From Acidiferrobacterales bacterium (lineage in GTDB: Bacteria > Pseudomonadota > Gammaproteobacteria > Arenicellales > Poriferihabitantaceae): 39,406 nt of DNA. Positions within the stretch are counted from its first letter, which is position 1, and the number at the start of each line of letters is the position of its first letter. Under the pieces are notes generated by a model. The model had not been told where the DNA came from and did no database searches. It saw nothing but the letters and a program-made list of their open reading frames with translations. Below are positions 1 to 10,096 of the stretch, piece by piece. The stretch spans positions 1 to 39,406 of the forward strand of contig JAHQWE010000023.1 of assembly GCA_019633985.1 (NCBI GenBank). The letters are read 5' to 3'. A program made the position numbers and the translations under genes.

Positions 1-1
1 A

Positions 2-1192
2 ATGTCGAAAGAGAAATTTGAGAGAACGAAACCGCACGTAAACGTAGGCACGATTGGTCACGTAGACCACGGAAAGACGACGTTAACTGCGGCGATGACG
101 AAGGTCCTGTCGGAGAAGTTTGGCGGTGCAGCGATCGATTTTGCGAACATCGACAATGCGCCGGAAGAGCGCGAGCGCGGCATTACGATTGCGACAGCGC
201 ACGTAGAGTACGAGACGGAGAGCCGTCACTACGCCCATGTTGACTGCCCCGGCCACGCTGATTATGTGAAGAACATGATCACCGGTGCGGCGCAGATGGA
301 CGGTGCGATTTTGGTTTGCTCTGCAGCGGACGGCCCGATGCCACAGACGCGAGAGCACATTCTGCTCGCGCGCCAGGTAGGTGTTCCTTACATTGTGGTT
401 TTCCTGAACAAGGCAGACATGGTGGACGACGAAGAGCTGCTGGAGCTGGTAGAGATGGAAGTTCGAGAGCTGTTGGACAGCTATGAGTTCCCGGGAGATG
501 ACACACCGATCGTGACGGGTTCTGCGCTGAAGGCGTTGGAGGGCGATACGTCAGAGATTGGTGAAGGCGCGATTCTGAAGTTGGCCGAGGCGCTGGATAG
601 CTACATTCCTCAGCCAGAGCGAGCGGTGGATGGAGACTTCCTGATGCCGGTAGAGGATGTGTTCTCTATATCTGGTCGTGGCACGGTGGTGACGGGTCGA
701 GTAGAGCGCGGCATCATCAAGGTGGGCGAAGAGATCGAGATTGTGGGGATTACGGATACGGCGAAGACGACGTGTACAGGTGTAGAGATGTTCCGCAAGC
801 TGCTTGATGAAGGTCAGGCGGGTGATAACGTAGGTATTTTGCTGCGTGGTACGAAGCGTGAAGAAGTGGAGCGCGGTCAGGTTTTGGCGAAGCCGGGATC
901 GATTACGCCGCACACGAAGTTTGAGGCAGAGGTTTACATTCTGTCGAAGGAAGAAGGCGGTCGTCACACACCTTTCTTCAACGGTTATCGACCGCAGTTT
1001 TACTTCCGGACGACGGACGTCACAGGGGCGTGCGAGTTGCCAGATGGTGTAGAGATGGTGATGCCGGGTGACAACGTGAAGATGACGGTAGAGATGATTG
1101 CACCGATTGCGATGGAAGATGGTCTTCGATTTGCAATCCGTGAAGGCGGTCGCACAGTAGGTGCGGGCGTGGTGGCGAAGATTCTTGCTTAG
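2..1192 (+). CDS. tuf: Elongation factor Tu
   Basis: EF-Tu delivers aminoacyl-tRNA to the ribosomal A site as a GTP complex. The 396-residue protein is full length. The G domain shows GHVDHGKT (residues 19-26), the RGITI switch I segment, DCPGH (switch II), NKAD (guanine specificity) and SALK; the two beta-barrel domains follow. The ATG lies at the second base of the window, so promoter and ribosome binding site are not visible. It precedes rpsJ by 51 bases, as at the end of the rpsL-rpsG-fusA-tuf operon. Codon use is odd: 22 of 30 threonine codons are ACG, unlike the ribosomal genes next to it. A second tuf copy elsewhere is common in Gammaproteobacteria. Confidence 0.98.
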   Translation: MSKEKFERTKPHVNVGTIGHVDHGKTTLTAAMTKVLSEKFGGAAIDFANIDNAPEERERGITIATAHVEYETESRHYAHVDCPGHADYVKNMITGAAQMDGAILVCSAADGPMPQTREHILLARQVGVPYIVVFLNKADMVDDEELLELVEMEVRELLDSYEFPGDDTPIVTGSALKALEGDTSEIGEGAILKLAEALDSYIPQPERAVDGDFLMPVEDVFSISGRGTVVTGRVERGIIKVGEEIEIVGITDTAKTTCTGVEMFRKLLDEGQAGDNVGILLRGTKREEVERGQVLAKPGSITPHTKFEAEVYILSKEEGGRHTPFFNGYRPQFYFRTTDVTGACELPDGVEMVMPGDNVKMTVEMIAPIAMEDGLRFAIREGGRTVGAGVVAKILA

Positions 1193-1243
1193 TCGGCAAT
1201 TATAGTCCTCGCTCAATAAACCAGACACTTAGAGAATATATCC

Positions 1244-1561
1244 GTGAAGGTCGAAAATCAGAAAATTCGAATCAGCCTCAAGGCTTTTGATCACAAGATG
1301 ATCGATCGCTCGGCGTTGGAAATTGTCGATACAGCGCGTCGTACTGGCGCGATGGTAATGGGTCCCATTCCATTGCCAACCAAAATCGAAAGATACACGT
1401 TGCTGCGTTCGCCCCATGTTAACAAGAAGGCGCGAGACCAATTCGAAATTCGAACCCATAAGCGGATTCTGGATATCGTTGAGCCGACCGATAAAACGGT
1501 TGACGCATTGATGAAGCTGGATCTGGCGGCTGGTGTCGATGTTGAAATCAAACTCAACTAA
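1244..1561 (+). CDS. rpsJ: 30S ribosomal protein S10
   Basis: S10 belongs to the 30S head and, as NusE, also takes part in transcription antitermination with NusB. The 105-residue product contains the conserved GPIPLPT, SPHVNK and RTHKR stretches and the C-terminal [10 protein letters not shown]. The start is a GTG at 1244; no ATG fits the conserved N-terminus. The gene begins only 51 bases after the tuf stop. This leaves no room for the long S10 leader to which L4 binds in E. coli, so transcription probably continues from the str operon (inference). Confidence 0.97.
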   Translation: MKVENQKIRISLKAFDHKMIDRSALEIVDTARRTGAMVMGPIPLPTKIERYTLLRSPHVNKKARDQFEIRTHKRILDIVEPTDKTVDALMKLDLAAGVDVEIKLN

Positions 1562-1587
1562 CGCCCGAAACTAAAAAGAGTAGAACC

Positions 1588-2235
1588 ATGTCTATCGGAC
1601 TGATTGGAAAAAAAATCGGCATGACCCGTATTTTCACAGAAGCAGGGGTATCACAACCTGTCACTGTGATTGAGGTAACGCCTAACCGTATTTCTCAGGT
1701 GAGAACAGAGGAAACTGATGGTTACAACGCTTTACAGGTCACAGTTGGCGAGCGTCGTGCTAATCGAGTGACCAAACCAATGAAGGGTCATTTTGCCAAA
1801 GCGGGCGTTGAGCCAGGCCGAGGAGTTTGGGAGTTTCGCCTGGAAGAACCAGTTGAAAATGAAGTGGGGAGCGATCTCACTGTCGAAATTTTTGCAGAAG
1901 GTCAAGAAGTAGATGTAACCGGGCAAACAATTGGTAAAGGTTTTGCTGGTGCAATGAAACGGCATCACTTCAAAGGCGGTAGAGCGACCCATGGTAACTC
2001 TAAAGCCCACCGTCTTCCTGGTTCGATTGGTCAAAACCAGGATCCAGGCAAGGTTTTTAAAGGCAAGAAAATGGCAGGACACCTTGGTGCCAAGCAGCGA
2101 TCACAGCAAAACTTGCACATCGTCCGTGTAGATAGCGAGCGTAATTTGCTTTTGGTGAGTGGCTCGGTACCGGGTTCAAAAGGGTCGGATGTCATCGTTC
2201 GGCCCGCAGTTAAAGCGGCAGTAGCGGCTGGGTAA
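1588..2235 (+). CDS. rplC: 50S ribosomal protein L3
   Basis: L3 binds 23S rRNA early in 50S assembly and reaches toward the peptidyl transferase centre. At 215 residues it is slightly longer than the E. coli protein. The N-terminus ([13 protein letters not shown]) and the central loop with [20 protein letters not shown] (about residues 145-164) are diagnostic. The glutamine of this loop is the residue methylated by PrmB in E. coli; whether that happens here cannot be seen. It is the second gene of the S10 block, 26 bases after rpsJ. Confidence 0.98.
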   Translation: MSIGLIGKKIGMTRIFTEAGVSQPVTVIEVTPNRISQVRTEETDGYNALQVTVGERRANRVTKPMKGHFAKAGVEPGRGVWEFRLEEPVENEVGSDLTVEIFAEGQEVDVTGQTIGKGFAGAMKRHHFKGGRATHGNSKAHRLPGSIGQNQDPGKVFKGKKMAGHLGAKQRSQQNLHIVRVDSERNLLLVSGSVPGSKGSDVIVRPAVKAAVAAG

Positions 2236-2280
2236 TAGCGCTTTCGAACGCAGTAGAAACAATTTATAGAGAATCGAACA

Positions 2281-2901
2281 ATGTCTGTTCAGTTATCAAT
2301 TAACAAATCCAGCGGTGGTGAAGCCGGCAAGATCGACTTGTCTGATGCCTTCGGCGTTGATTACAACGAGCCACTGATTCACCAGGTTGTTGTCGCCTAT
2401 CAAGCGGCCGCAAGATCTGGAACAAAGGGTCAAAAAAATCGCTCAGCCGTCAAGGGAGGGGGAGCGAAACCCTGGCGTCAGAAAGGTACCGGTCGCGCTC
2501 GAGCAGGAACCATTACCAGCCCGATCTTCCGGGGCGGCGGACGCGCATTTCCTGCATCCACCCGGGATTACTCACAAAAAGTTAATCGCAAAATGTATCG
2601 CGCAGCTATGCGGTCTATTTTGTCAGAACTCGCGCGGCAGGATCGCCTGGTGGTCGTCGATAGCATCGCGATGGATGCACCAAAGACAAAGGAGATGACA
2701 ACGCTGTTGTCTAACCTGAATGCAGACAAGGCGCTAATCGTTCTGGCTGAAGATAACGCCAATATCGAATTGTCTGCTCGTAATTTGAATTCGGTTGAAG
2801 TGATCAATACCGGTGAAGTGGATCCAGTGAGTTTGCTTAGCTATGAAAAGATCATTATGACCGTAGATGCGGCCAAGATTATTGATGGAGTATACAAATG
2901 A
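2281..2901 (+). CDS. rplD: 50S ribosomal protein L4
   Basis: L4 lines the peptide exit tunnel and is a primary 23S rRNA binder. In E. coli it also represses its own S10 operon through a leader RNA, but that leader has no room upstream of rpsJ here. The 206-residue protein carries the tunnel loop with [20 protein letters not shown] and then RARAGT (about residues 60-85). The ATG at 2281 follows a 45-base gap after rplC. Its stop overlaps the rplW start as ATGA, which suggests translational coupling. Confidence 0.97.
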   Translation: MSVQLSINKSSGGEAGKIDLSDAFGVDYNEPLIHQVVVAYQAAARSGTKGQKNRSAVKGGGAKPWRQKGTGRARAGTITSPIFRGGGRAFPASTRDYSQKVNRKMYRAAMRSILSELARQDRLVVVDSIAMDAPKTKEMTTLLSNLNADKALIVLAEDNANIELSARNLNSVEVINTGEVDPVSLLSYEKIIMTVDAAKIIDGVYK

Positions 2902-3218
2902 GCAATGTGACCTCAGTGAAAGACGAGCGCTTGTTTCAGGTTATCTTGCGACCGGTAATTTCGGAAAAATCTACGATTGCTGCGGACAAAGATCATCAGA
3001 TTGTATTTGAAGTATTGCCTGATGCGACCAAAACCGAGATCAAGAAAGCAGTGGAGAAACTGTTCGAAGTGAAAGTACAAACAGTACAGGTTGTTAACGT
3101 ACGCGGAAAAGTCAAACGTTTTGGTCGTTTCCCTGGCAAGCGCAACAACTGGAAGAAAGCCTATGTGCGTCTTCAGGAAGGTCACGATATTGACTTTCTT
3201 GGATTGACCGGCGCGTAA
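2898..3218 (+). CDS. rplW: 50S ribosomal protein L23
   Basis: L23 sits at the tunnel exit and is the docking point for trigger factor and SRP. The 106-residue product has the N-terminal RPVISEKST motif and the internal [21 protein letters not shown] segment typical of bacterial L23. The ATG overlaps the rplD stop (ATGA). A 36-base A-rich gap separates it from rplB. Confidence 0.96.
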   Translation: MSNVTSVKDERLFQVILRPVISEKSTIAADKDHQIVFEVLPDATKTEIKKAVEKLFEVKVQTVQVVNVRGKVKRFGRFPGKRNNWKKAYVRLQEGHDIDFLGLTGA

Positions 3219-3254
3219 GGCAGTAAAACGAATATTAGCTTAAGAGCGTAAAAA

Positions 3255-4079
3255 ATGGCATTAGCAAAACAAAAACCGACTACACCAGGCCGTCGCGGTA
3301 TGGTGAAAGTGGTGACCGAGGACTTGCATAAAGGCAAGCCATACGGTCCACTGCTTGAGGCAAAGAAAGCCATCAGTGGTCGCAACAATGAAGGTCGCAT
3401 CACGGTGCGTCACCGTGGTGGTGGTCACAAGCGACATTATCGTGTAATTGATTTCAAGCGTAACAAGGACGGGGTGCCGGCTCTTGTTAAGCATATTGAA
3501 TACGATCCGAACCGAAGCGCGCATATCGCTTTGCTGGTGTATAAAGATGGTGAGCATCGTTACATGATTGCGCCTCGTGGTATCAAAGCCGGTGATTCTG
3601 TAATGTCCGGTGTTGGTGCACCATATAACCCGGGTAACTGTTTACCTTTGCGCAATATTCCTGTTGGTACCATTGTGCACTGTGTTGAACTCAAACCTGG
3701 CAAGGGTGCCCAGCTGGCGCGCTCAGCTGGTGCTTCAATCCAGTTTATTGGTAAGGAAGGGGCTTATGCTCAGCTTCGTTTGCGATCTGGTGAAATGCGC
3801 AAAGTGCTGCTGGATTGTCGAGCCACTATCGGTCAAGTTGGTAACTCCGAGCACAGTCTGAAGAAGCTGGGTAAGGCTGGTGCGAAGCGCTGGCGCGGTA
3901 TTCGACCGACGGTTCGTGGTGTTGCTATGAACCCTGTAGATCACCCACATGGTGGTGGTGAAGGTCGTACATCAGGTGGTCGTCACCCGGTTTCGCCGTG
4001 GGGCGTTCCAACAAAGGGATATCGTACTCGTTCTAACAAACGCACTTCTTCAATGATTATTCGTAGAAGGAAGAAATAA
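3255..4079 (+). CDS. rplB: 50S ribosomal protein L2
   Basis: L2 is one of the most conserved 50S proteins and is needed for subunit joining and peptidyl transferase assembly. The 274-residue length matches E. coli (273). The signature [13 protein letters not shown] with the conserved histidine is present near residue 225, followed by [10 protein letters not shown] and a basic tail RRRKK. Threonine codons are mixed (2 of 11 are ACG), which contrasts with tuf. The stop lies two bases before the rpsS start. Confidence 0.98.
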   Translation: MALAKQKPTTPGRRGMVKVVTEDLHKGKPYGPLLEAKKAISGRNNEGRITVRHRGGGHKRHYRVIDFKRNKDGVPALVKHIEYDPNRSAHIALLVYKDGEHRYMIAPRGIKAGDSVMSGVGAPYNPGNCLPLRNIPVGTIVHCVELKPGKGAQLARSAGASIQFIGKEGAYAQLRLRSGEMRKVLLDCRATIGQVGNSEHSLKKLGKAGAKRWRGIRPTVRGVAMNPVDHPHGGGEGRTSGGRHPVSPWGVPTKGYRTRSNKRTSSMIIRRRKK

Positions 4080-4081
4080 CT

Positions 4082-4354
4082 ATGCCACGTTCTATTAAAA
4101 AGGGTCCTTTTGTGGATCATCATCTCTGGACCAAGGTTGAAAAAGCCAAGGAAGAGAATTCTCGAAAGCCAATCAAAACCTGGTCACGACGTTCAATGGT
4201 GATGCCGGAGTTTGTTGGCCTGACGATTGCTGTCCACAACGGACGCCAGCATATGCCAATACTGATTAACGAGAACATGGTTGGACACAAGTTGGGTGAA
4301 TTCGCGCCAACTCGTACCTACCGTGGTCACACAGCTGGAAAGAAGGCGAAATAG
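4082..4354 (+). CDS. rpsS: 30S ribosomal protein S19
   Basis: S19 forms a complex with S13 in the 30S head and contacts the A-site tRNA region. The 90-residue product opens with [15 protein letters not shown] and contains the conserved RRSMV, VHNG and [16 protein letters not shown] elements. It is tightly packed between rplB and rplV (two-base gaps on each side), consistent with one transcript. Confidence 0.97.
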   Translation: MPRSIKKGPFVDHHLWTKVEKAKEENSRKPIKTWSRRSMVMPEFVGLTIAVHNGRQHMPILINENMVGHKLGEFAPTRTYRGHTAGKKAK

Positions 4355-4356
4355 TC

Positions 4357-4722
4357 ATGCAAGCTAAATCAATTTCAAGGTACGTCCGTCTCTCGCCTCA
4401 AAAATGCCGACTGGTCGCTGATCAAGTGCGTTCAATGCCGGTGGAAAAAGCGCTAGAGCTGTTGCAGTTCAGTCCAAAGAAAGGTGCGCTTCCCGTACGT
4501 AAGACGTTGGATTCCGCTATCGCTAATGCTGAGCACAATGAGGGTGCTGACATTGATGAGCTGTGGATCAACGAGATCATGGTTGATGAAGCGCCCACTT
4601 TAAAGCGTTTTCGCGCTAGAGCAAAAGGCCGCGGTACTCGAATTTTGAAGCGTAGTTGTCATATCACTGTCAGCGTCAGTGATGAAGAGCGGCCGCGTAA
4701 GAAATCACGTAACACTAACTAG
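4357..4722 (+). CDS. rplV: 50S ribosomal protein L22
   Basis: L22 extends a beta-hairpin into the exit tunnel next to L4 and touches all 23S domains. The 121-residue protein includes [16 protein letters not shown] near the N-terminus and the tunnel hairpin [17 protein letters not shown] (about residues 85-101). It is about ten residues longer than E. coli L22, owing to a basic tail ending KKSRNTN. It starts two bases after the rpsS stop. Confidence 0.97.
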   Translation: MQAKSISRYVRLSPQKCRLVADQVRSMPVEKALELLQFSPKKGALPVRKTLDSAIANAEHNEGADIDELWINEIMVDEAPTLKRFRARAKGRGTRILKRSCHITVSVSDEERPRKKSRNTN

Positions 4723-4733
4723 GAGATAACAAG

Positions 4734-5408
4734 ATGGGTCAAAAAGTACATCCAAATGGCATGCGTCTTGGTATTTCCAAAGACTTTAATACTAAGTGGT
4801 ATGCATCCAGCAAGGATTATGCGGGCACGTTAGCGAGCGATCTGAAGTTGAGAAAATACATTACAAAGCGACTTTCCAATGCGGCGGTCAGTAAGATCAT
4901 GATTGATCGACCTGCTCAAAATCTGAATGTAACGATATTTACTGCTCGTCCAGGAATTGTGATCGGAAAGAAGGGTGAGGATATTGAAAAGCTTCGCTCG
5001 GAATTGTCAAAGCTCAATGGCTCTCCGGTACAGGTTGCTGTAGAGGAAATTCGTAAGCCAGAATTAGATGCCAAGCTGGTCGCTGAAAACATTTGTCAGC
5101 AGTTGGAAAAGCGTATCATGTTCCGACGAGCGATGAAGCGTGCGGTTCAAAACTCTATGCGTTTAGGCGCTGAGGGAGTGAAGGTAATGCTGTCAGGTCG
5201 CCTGAACGGTGCTGAGATTGCCCGAACTGAGTGGTACCGCGAAGGACGAGTTCCGCTCCACACATTGAGAGCGGATATCGACTACGGTGTTCACGAAGCG
5301 CTAACAACCTACGGCATCATCGGTGTCAAGGTTTGGATTTTCAAAGGTGAGGTGTATGAACAGGAGAAACCTGTTGAAACCACCGAGCAAAAAACTGAGG
5401 CTGCCTGA
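4734..5408 (+). CDS. rpsC: 30S ribosomal protein S3
   Basis: S3 lies at the mRNA entry site and contributes to the ribosomal helicase. The 224-residue protein begins [13 protein letters not shown]. It has a type II KH domain with [17 protein letters not shown] (about residues 72-88), and the C-terminal domain includes [19 protein letters not shown]. The tail after residue 210 is acidic and slightly shorter than in E. coli. A GGAG-containing ribosome binding site precedes the ATG. Confidence 0.97.
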   Translation: MGQKVHPNGMRLGISKDFNTKWYASSKDYAGTLASDLKLRKYITKRLSNAAVSKIMIDRPAQNLNVTIFTARPGIVIGKKGEDIEKLRSELSKLNGSPVQVAVEEIRKPELDAKLVAENICQQLEKRIMFRRAMKRAVQNSMRLGAEGVKVMLSGRLNGAEIARTEWYREGRVPLHTLRADIDYGVHEALTTYGIIGVKVWIFKGEVYEQEKPVETTEQKTEAA

Positions 5409-5422
5409 GAGGTTTACTGATC

Positions 5423-5836
5423 ATGCTTCAACCAAAAAGAACTAAATTCCGCAAGCAGATGAAGGGTCGCAATCGCGGCCTGGCGACTCGCGGTAACCGT
5501 GTGAGCTTCGGCGAATTCGGACTTCAATCATCAGGCCGTGGTCGCTTAACGGCGCGTCAGATCGAAGCGGCTCGTCGAGCGATTACACGCCATGTAAAAA
5601 GAGGTGGGCGTATCTGGATTCGGATATTCCCTGACAAGCCTATTTCCAAGAAACCACTCGAAGTTCGAATGGGTAAAGGAAAGGGTAACCCTGAGTATTG
5701 GGTAGCGTTGGTACAACCAGGCACCATGCTTTACGAAATCGAAGGTGTGCCAGAAGAGTTGGCGCGAGAAGCATTTCGTTTAGCTAGTGCAAAGCTTCCC
5801 ATTAAAACAACCTTTGCACAACGACAGGTAGGTTAA
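5423..5836 (+). CDS. rplP: 50S ribosomal protein L16
   Basis: L16 stabilises A-site tRNA and is required late in 50S assembly. The 137-residue sequence follows E. coli L16 closely, with [11 protein letters not shown] at the start, [15 protein letters not shown], and [12 protein letters not shown]. The arginine in the last motif (residue 82, Arg81 in E. coli) is the one hydroxylated by RoxA/YcfD in E. coli; whether this strain has the enzyme is unknown. Its stop overlaps the rpmC start by one base (TAATG). Confidence 0.98.
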   Translation: MLQPKRTKFRKQMKGRNRGLATRGNRVSFGEFGLQSSGRGRLTARQIEAARRAITRHVKRGGRIWIRIFPDKPISKKPLEVRMGKGKGNPEYWVALVQPGTMLYEIEGVPEELAREAFRLASAKLPIKTTFAQRQVG

Positions 5837-6027
5837 TGAAAGCCGCTGAAATGAGATCGAAAAGCGCCTCTGAATTAAAAGAGGAGTTAACTAACCTCCG
5901 TCAGGAACAATTTAACCTGCGCATGCAACGCGGTGCCGGACAGCTGGCTAATCCAGCTCGCTTTGGAATTGTGAAAAAAGAAATTGCGCGTATCAAGACC
6001 GTATTGACCGAGAAGGCCGGAAACTAA
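5836..6027 (+). CDS. rpmC: 50S ribosomal protein L29
   Basis: L29 is a small helical-hairpin protein next to L23 at the tunnel exit. The 63-residue product has the conserved [19 protein letters not shown] helix and the [15 protein letters not shown] second helix. The start overlaps the rplP stop, so coupled translation is likely. rpsQ starts one base after its stop. Confidence 0.95.
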   Translation: MKAAEMRSKSASELKEELTNLRQEQFNLRMQRGAGQLANPARFGIVKKEIARIKTVLTEKAGN

Positions 6028-6028
6028 G

Positions 6029-6292
6029 ATGACAGACAAGACTGAAAAATCTGCACGTTCGTTGCAAGGCAACGTGGTGAGTGCGGCCATGGATAAAACC
6101 ATCACAGTATTGGTTGAACGTCAGGTTAAACACCCGCTTTACAAAAAGTACATTCGCCGATCTACCAAGTTCCATGCTCATGATGAAAATAATGAGTGCG
6201 GCGCAGGTGATGTGGTACGAATTGAAGAATGCCGCCCGATATCCAAGCAGAAAAGCTGGCGTCTGGTGGAAGTTGTCACTAAAGCAGTATAG
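6029..6292 (+). CDS. rpsQ: 30S ribosomal protein S17
   Basis: S17 is a primary 16S rRNA binder with an OB fold. The 87-residue sequence contains [20 protein letters not shown] and [19 protein letters not shown], followed by [15 protein letters not shown], all typical of bacterial S17. It closes the classical S10 gene set. The next gene, rplN, starts nine bases later, so the S10 and spc sets look contiguous here. Confidence 0.96.
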   Translation: MTDKTEKSARSLQGNVVSAAMDKTITVLVERQVKHPLYKKYIRRSTKFHAHDENNECGAGDVVRIEECRPISKQKSWRLVEVVTKAV

Positions 6293-6301
6293 GAGTAGAC
6301 G

Positions 6302-6670
6302 ATGATTCAGATGCAATCAATGCTGTCAGTAGCTGATAACAGCGGCGCTAAGCGCGTTATGTGTATCAAGGTACTAGGCGGATCGAAGCGTCGTTACGCT
6401 GGTATCGGCGACATTATCAAGATCTCGATCAAAGAGGCGCTGCCAAACAGTCGGGTTAAGAAAGGTGATGTATATAGCGCGGTTATCGTGCGAACACGAA
6501 GCGGCGTACGACGCCCTGACGGATCGTTGATTCGTTTTGATCGTAACGCCGCGGTATTGCTGAACGCAAACAATCAACCTGTAGGGACGCGAATTTTTGG
6601 CCCGGTAACCCGAGAGTTGCGTTCAGAAAAATTTATGCGAATTATTTCGCTTGCACCCGAAGTCTTATAG
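6302..6670 (+). CDS. rplN: 50S ribosomal protein L14
   Basis: L14 sits at the subunit interface and contacts L19 and 16S rRNA. The 122-residue protein starts [18 protein letters not shown] and includes [14 protein letters not shown] and [11 protein letters not shown], diagnostic of the family. It is the first gene of the spc set. Only nine bases separate it from rpsQ, so a separate spc promoter there is unlikely. Confidence 0.97.
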   Translation: MIQMQSMLSVADNSGAKRVMCIKVLGGSKRRYAGIGDIIKISIKEALPNSRVKKGDVYSAVIVRTRSGVRRPDGSLIRFDRNAAVLLNANNQPVGTRIFGPVTRELRSEKFMRIISLAPEVL

Positions 6671-6718
6671 GGTTTCGGGTTCGTAACGAAAAACACTGCT
6701 GTTTAAGAGATAAACAAC

Positions 6719-7039
6719 ATGCAAAGAATCAAAAAAGGTGACGAAGTCATTGTGATTGCCGGTCGCGACAAAGGTAAGCGTGGAAACGTACTGAGTCTGA
6801 CCAAAGATGATCGCGCTTATGTTGACAATGTTAACCTGGTTAAAAAACACAAGCGTGGCAACCCCAATACTGGTGAAACCGGTGGGATTGTCGAACAAGA
6901 AGCCGCAATTCATCTGTCCAATATCGCGTTGTACAACGCAGCAACTGACAAGGCAGATCGAGTAGGTTTTAAAACATTGGAAGACGGACGCAAAGTGCGG
7001 GTCTTCAAATCAAATGGCGAAGTGGTTGACCTCGCGTAA
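6719..7039 (+). CDS. rplX: 50S ribosomal protein L24
   Basis: L24 initiates 50S assembly and lies near the tunnel exit. The 106-residue product has the KOW motif at the N-terminus ([20 protein letters not shown], residues 5-24) and the conserved VNLVKKHKR and [14 protein letters not shown] segments. The 48-base gap after rplN carries no clear terminator or promoter. Confidence 0.96.
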   Translation: MQRIKKGDEVIVIAGRDKGKRGNVLSLTKDDRAYVDNVNLVKKHKRGNPNTGETGGIVEQEAAIHLSNIALYNAATDKADRVGFKTLEDGRKVRVFKSNGEVVDLA

Positions 7040-7083
7040 GCGGTGGGTTGATTGACTGAAACCAGTATTTGACGAAATAAATC

Positions 7084-7623
7084 ATGAGTCGATTAGAAGA
7101 GTTATACAAGAGCGAAATCGCGCCGAAGTTGAATGAGCAGTTCAAATTCAGCAGTGCAATGCAGATTCCGCGCATCACCAAGATCACATTGAATATGGGC
7201 TTGGGTGAAGCTGTGGCAAACAAGAACGTATTGCAGAATGCTACTGCAGATATTGAAAAAATTACCGGACAAAAGCCGGTTGTGACTAAGGCAAAGAAAT
7301 CCGAAGCAGCGTTTAAAATTCGCGAAGGCTGGCCAATTGGTGCCAAAGTTACGCTGCGCAGGGAGCGTATGTATGAATTCCTGGATCGTTTGATTACCGT
7401 AGCGATTCCAAGAATTCGTGACTTTCGTGGGCTTTCGGCTAAGTCTTTTGACGGTCGAGGCAACTATTCATTTGGTTTAAAGGAGCAGATTGTGTTCCCT
7501 GAAATCGATTACGACAACATTGACGCTTTGCGCGGTATGGATATCTGTATTACCACCAGCGCGGCAAATGACGATGAAGCACGTGCGCTTCTTCGAGCGT
7601 TTAACTTTCCGATGAAGAACTAA
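7084..7623 (+). CDS. rplE: 50S ribosomal protein L5
   Basis: L5 binds 5S rRNA with L18 and L25 and forms part of the central protuberance. The 179-residue protein has the usual length and contains [16 protein letters not shown]-like [32 protein letters not shown] and [10 protein letters not shown]. In E. coli the S8 repressor binds the spc mRNA near the start of this gene; I could not confirm an equivalent structure here by eye. Confidence 0.97.
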   Translation: MSRLEELYKSEIAPKLNEQFKFSSAMQIPRITKITLNMGLGEAVANKNVLQNATADIEKITGQKPVVTKAKKSEAAFKIREGWPIGAKVTLRRERMYEFLDRLITVAIPRIRDFRGLSAKSFDGRGNYSFGLKEQIVFPEIDYDNIDALRGMDICITTSAANDDEARALLRAFNFPMKN

Positions 7624-7627
7624 TCTT

Positions 7628-7933
7628 ATGGCGAAGAAATCCATGATAGCTCGCGAGAACAAGCGTTCTCGTCTTGCTGCGAAACATGCTGCTAAACGCG
7701 CTTCTTTGCGCGCGAAAATCGTTGATGCAGAAACCAGCGGTGCAGATCAATGGGATGCAATGATTGCACTACAAAAGCTGCCGCGTGATTCGGCGAAAGT
7801 GCGCAAGCGCAATCGTTGTGCCTTGACAGGCCGACCACATGGTTATTTTCGAAAGTTTGGTTTGTGCAGAAACCAGCTTAGAGAAGTGATTATGCGAGGC
7901 GAAGCGCCTGGTGTAGTTAAGGCAAGCTGGTAA
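7628..7933 (+). CDS. rpsN: 30S ribosomal protein S14 (long form)
   Basis: S14 is a late-assembling 30S head protein. The 101-residue product is the long, zinc-independent form: it begins [13 protein letters not shown] and has [20 protein letters not shown], without the paired CxxC motifs of the short zinc form. The C-terminus [11 protein letters not shown] is typical. It starts four bases after the rplE stop. Confidence 0.97.
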   Translation: MAKKSMIARENKRSRLAAKHAAKRASLRAKIVDAETSGADQWDAMIALQKLPRDSAKVRKRNRCALTGRPHGYFRKFGLCRNQLREVIMRGEAPGVVKASW

Positions 7934-7946
7934 GAGGAGAAAGAAT

Positions 7947-8342
7947 ATGAGTATGTCTGATCCAATCGCCGACATGTTGACCCGAATTCGTAATGGTCTT
8001 CATGCCGAGAAAGCGGATATTTCAATGCCTGCTTCTCGCACCAAAGCTTCCATCGCGGAAGTTTTAAAGCAAGAGGGTTACATCAAGGGCTATAAAACCG
8101 CCGGCGAAGGTGCTACTAAGACGCTGGATATCGAACTCAAGTATTTTCAAGGCGCTCCTGTCATAGAAGAAATTATACGAATCAGTAAGCCTGGACGGCG
8201 TGTATACGCGGGTGCAAGCGATATTCCAAAAGTACGAGATGGCCTTGGAGTGGCGTTGGTATCCACTTCCCGCGGCATCATGACTGATAAATCTGCCCGC
8301 GAAAGTGGTGTGGGTGGAGAAATACTGTGTACCGTATTCTAA
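7947..8342 (+). CDS. rpsH: 30S ribosomal protein S8
   Basis: S8 is a primary 16S rRNA binder and in E. coli the translational repressor of the spc operon. The 131-residue sequence opens [17 protein letters not shown] and closes with [17 protein letters not shown] second in-frame ATG lies two codons in; the first is preferred because E. coli S8 also begins MSMQDP and because the GAGGAGA ribosome binding site is correctly spaced from it. Confidence 0.97.
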   Translation: MSMSDPIADMLTRIRNGLHAEKADISMPASRTKASIAEVLKQEGYIKGYKTAGEGATKTLDIELKYFQGAPVIEEIIRISKPGRRVYAGASDIPKVRDGLGVALVSTSRGIMTDKSARESGVGGEILCTVF

Positions 8343-8369
8343 ATCGGTATCAGTAGAGGAGAATTTGAC

Positions 8370-8915
8370 ATGTCACGAATTGCAAAAGCACCGATTTCAG
8401 TACCGACTGGAGTTGAGGTGAAAATTAACGGCGACCAGTTTTCAGCGAAAGGTCCCAAGGGCGAGCTCGCCATGAACCTGATGGCCGGTATTGGTCTGGT
8501 TCAAGACGACGGCTCGCTTCAAGTCAGTGTTACTACTGATAACGCAAAAGAAGCAAAGCGCTTGATTGCGATGTCGGGAACCACTCGGGCGCTGGTCAAC
8601 AACATCATTACTGGCGTCAGCACCGGTTTTGAAAAAACATTGACGATCATTGGTGTTGGTTACAGAGCAGCAGCGCAAGGCAAGAAGCTGAATTTAACGC
8701 TAGGCTTTTCCCATCCAGTGGAATACGAGTTACCTGAGGGTGTGACTGCAGAGACACCGAATCAGACAACAATCGTTCTGCGGGGTGCCGATAAGCAGGT
8801 GTTGGGCCAGGCGGCAGCGGAGATAAGACAATTTCGTCCACCAGAGCCTTACAAAGGCAAAGGAATCCGATATGCAGATGAATATGTACTGCGTAAACAG
8901 GCAAAGAAGAAGTAA
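8370..8915 (+). CDS. rplF: 50S ribosomal protein L6
   Basis: L6 binds near the GTPase-associated centre and the sarcin-ricin loop. The 181-residue protein has two repeated alpha/beta domains. It begins [12 protein letters not shown] and contains [20 protein letters not shown] and the C-terminal signature [16 protein letters not shown] strong GAGGAG site precedes the ATG. Confidence 0.97.
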   Translation: MSRIAKAPISVPTGVEVKINGDQFSAKGPKGELAMNLMAGIGLVQDDGSLQVSVTTDNAKEAKRLIAMSGTTRALVNNIITGVSTGFEKTLTIIGVGYRAAAQGKKLNLTLGFSHPVEYELPEGVTAETPNQTTIVLRGADKQVLGQAAAEIRQFRPPEPYKGKGIRYADEYVLRKQAKKK

Positions 8916-8963
8916 TTCGTAGTATTACGAGTTCTGACAGAATACCGAAGAGATTAAGTAACA

Positions 8964-9320
8964 ATGAGCGACAAGAAAACGTCCCGACTTAGACGAGCCA
9001 GAAAGACCCGCGCGAAAATCGCCGGTCTGGAGGCAGTCCGATTGTCTGTACACCGCACTCCACGGCACTTTTACGCACAGGTAATTGATGCTGCCAGTGA
9101 GAATGTGTTGGCCTCTGCTTCTACACTGGATGCGGGTCTGCGTAAGGAATTAAAGTACACCGGCAATGTCGAAGCTGCATCGGCGGTTGGCAAGCTACTT
9201 GCTGAGAAAGCAGTATCGGCTGGTGTTGAAGCGGTTGCATTTGACCGTTCTGGTTTTCGTTACCATGGTCGTGTGAAGGCTTTCGCCGAAGCGGCACGTG
9301 AGAACGGTTTAAAATTTTAG
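8964..9320 (+). CDS. rplR: 50S ribosomal protein L18
   Basis: L18 carries 5S rRNA into the 50S subunit together with L5. The 118-residue product has a basic N-terminus ([12 protein letters not shown]), then [17 protein letters not shown], and ends with [20 protein letters not shown], the hallmark of bacterial L18. It begins 48 bases after rplF. Confidence 0.97.
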   Translation: MSDKKTSRLRRARKTRAKIAGLEAVRLSVHRTPRHFYAQVIDAASENVLASASTLDAGLRKELKYTGNVEAASAVGKLLAEKAVSAGVEAVAFDRSGFRYHGRVKAFAEAARENGLKF

Positions 9321-9332
9321 AGATAGACAAAC

Positions 9333-9839
9333 ATGGCTAATCCAAAAGATCGCGATAACGCACGTAAGGACAACTACCAGGAGCAGTTGATTAATGTGCG
9401 TCGAGTTTCAAAAGTCGTCAAAGGCGGCCGAATTTTCGGTTTCTCAGCTTTGACCGTTGTGGGTGACGGAGAAGGGCGTGTTGGCATGGGCCGAGGAAAA
9501 GCTCGAGAAGTGCCAATCGCGGTTCAAAAAGCGATGGATGACGCAAGACGCAACATGTTTAAGGTTCAGTTATCAGGTGACACGATTCCGTATCCGCTCG
9601 TCGGCCGCCACGGTGCCGCTCAGGTGGTGATGCGTCCTGCATCAGAAGGTACCGGTATCGTTGCTGGCGGCACGATGCGCGCAGTATTTGAAGTGTTGGG
9701 CCTCGAGAACGTGCTCTCTAAAGTGATCGGCACTACCAATCCGGTCAATGTAACCCGTGCCACGATTGACGGATTGCGAAGTATGCGGAGCGCTACGCAG
9801 GTTGCGGCCAAGCGTGGCAAGAAAGTTAAAGAACTCTAA
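9333..9839 (+). CDS. rpsE: 30S ribosomal protein S5
   Basis: S5 lies at the mRNA entry channel and affects decoding accuracy. The 168-residue protein shows the double-stranded RNA-binding-like N-domain with [20 protein letters not shown] and [11 protein letters not shown]. The C-domain includes [20 protein letters not shown]. The length matches E. coli S5 (167). It starts 12 bases after rplR. Confidence 0.97.
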   Translation: MANPKDRDNARKDNYQEQLINVRRVSKVVKGGRIFGFSALTVVGDGEGRVGMGRGKAREVPIAVQKAMDDARRNMFKVQLSGDTIPYPLVGRHGAAQVVMRPASEGTGIVAGGTMRAVFEVLGLENVLSKVIGTTNPVNVTRATIDGLRSMRSATQVAAKRGKKVKEL

Positions 9840-9866
9840 ATCAGATAGAGACAAGAGATACTGACA

Positions 9867-10055
9867 ATGGCAGAACAAAAGAAATTACAGGTGACTTTGG
9901 TCCGCAGCATGAATGGCCGACTGAAGAAGCATCAAGCCTGTGCGCGTGGTCTTGGGCTGCGACGTATGCATCACACTGTTGAAGTAATCGATACTCCGGA
10001 AAACCGCGGAATGATTAACAAAATTCAATACATGTTGGATTGTAAGGAAGTCTGA
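9867..10055 (+). CDS. rpmD: 50S ribosomal protein L30
   Basis: L30 is a small 50S protein. The 62-residue product contains [34 protein letters not shown] in the conserved ferredoxin-like fold and ends in [12 protein letters not shown]. It lies between rpsE and rplO as in other Gammaproteobacteria. The 41-base gap to rplO shows no clear signal. Confidence 0.95.
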   Translation: MAEQKKLQVTLVRSMNGRLKKHQACARGLGLRRMHHTVEVIDTPENRGMINKIQYMLDCKEV

Positions 10056-10096
10056 GTCAGGCCCTTATTTTTTGACATTCATACAGAGATAGCTAA

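Noticed and set aside
551..1228. A 225-codon open frame antisense to tuf
   Set aside because: It is a by-product of the skewed codon use of tuf; composition is not protein-like.
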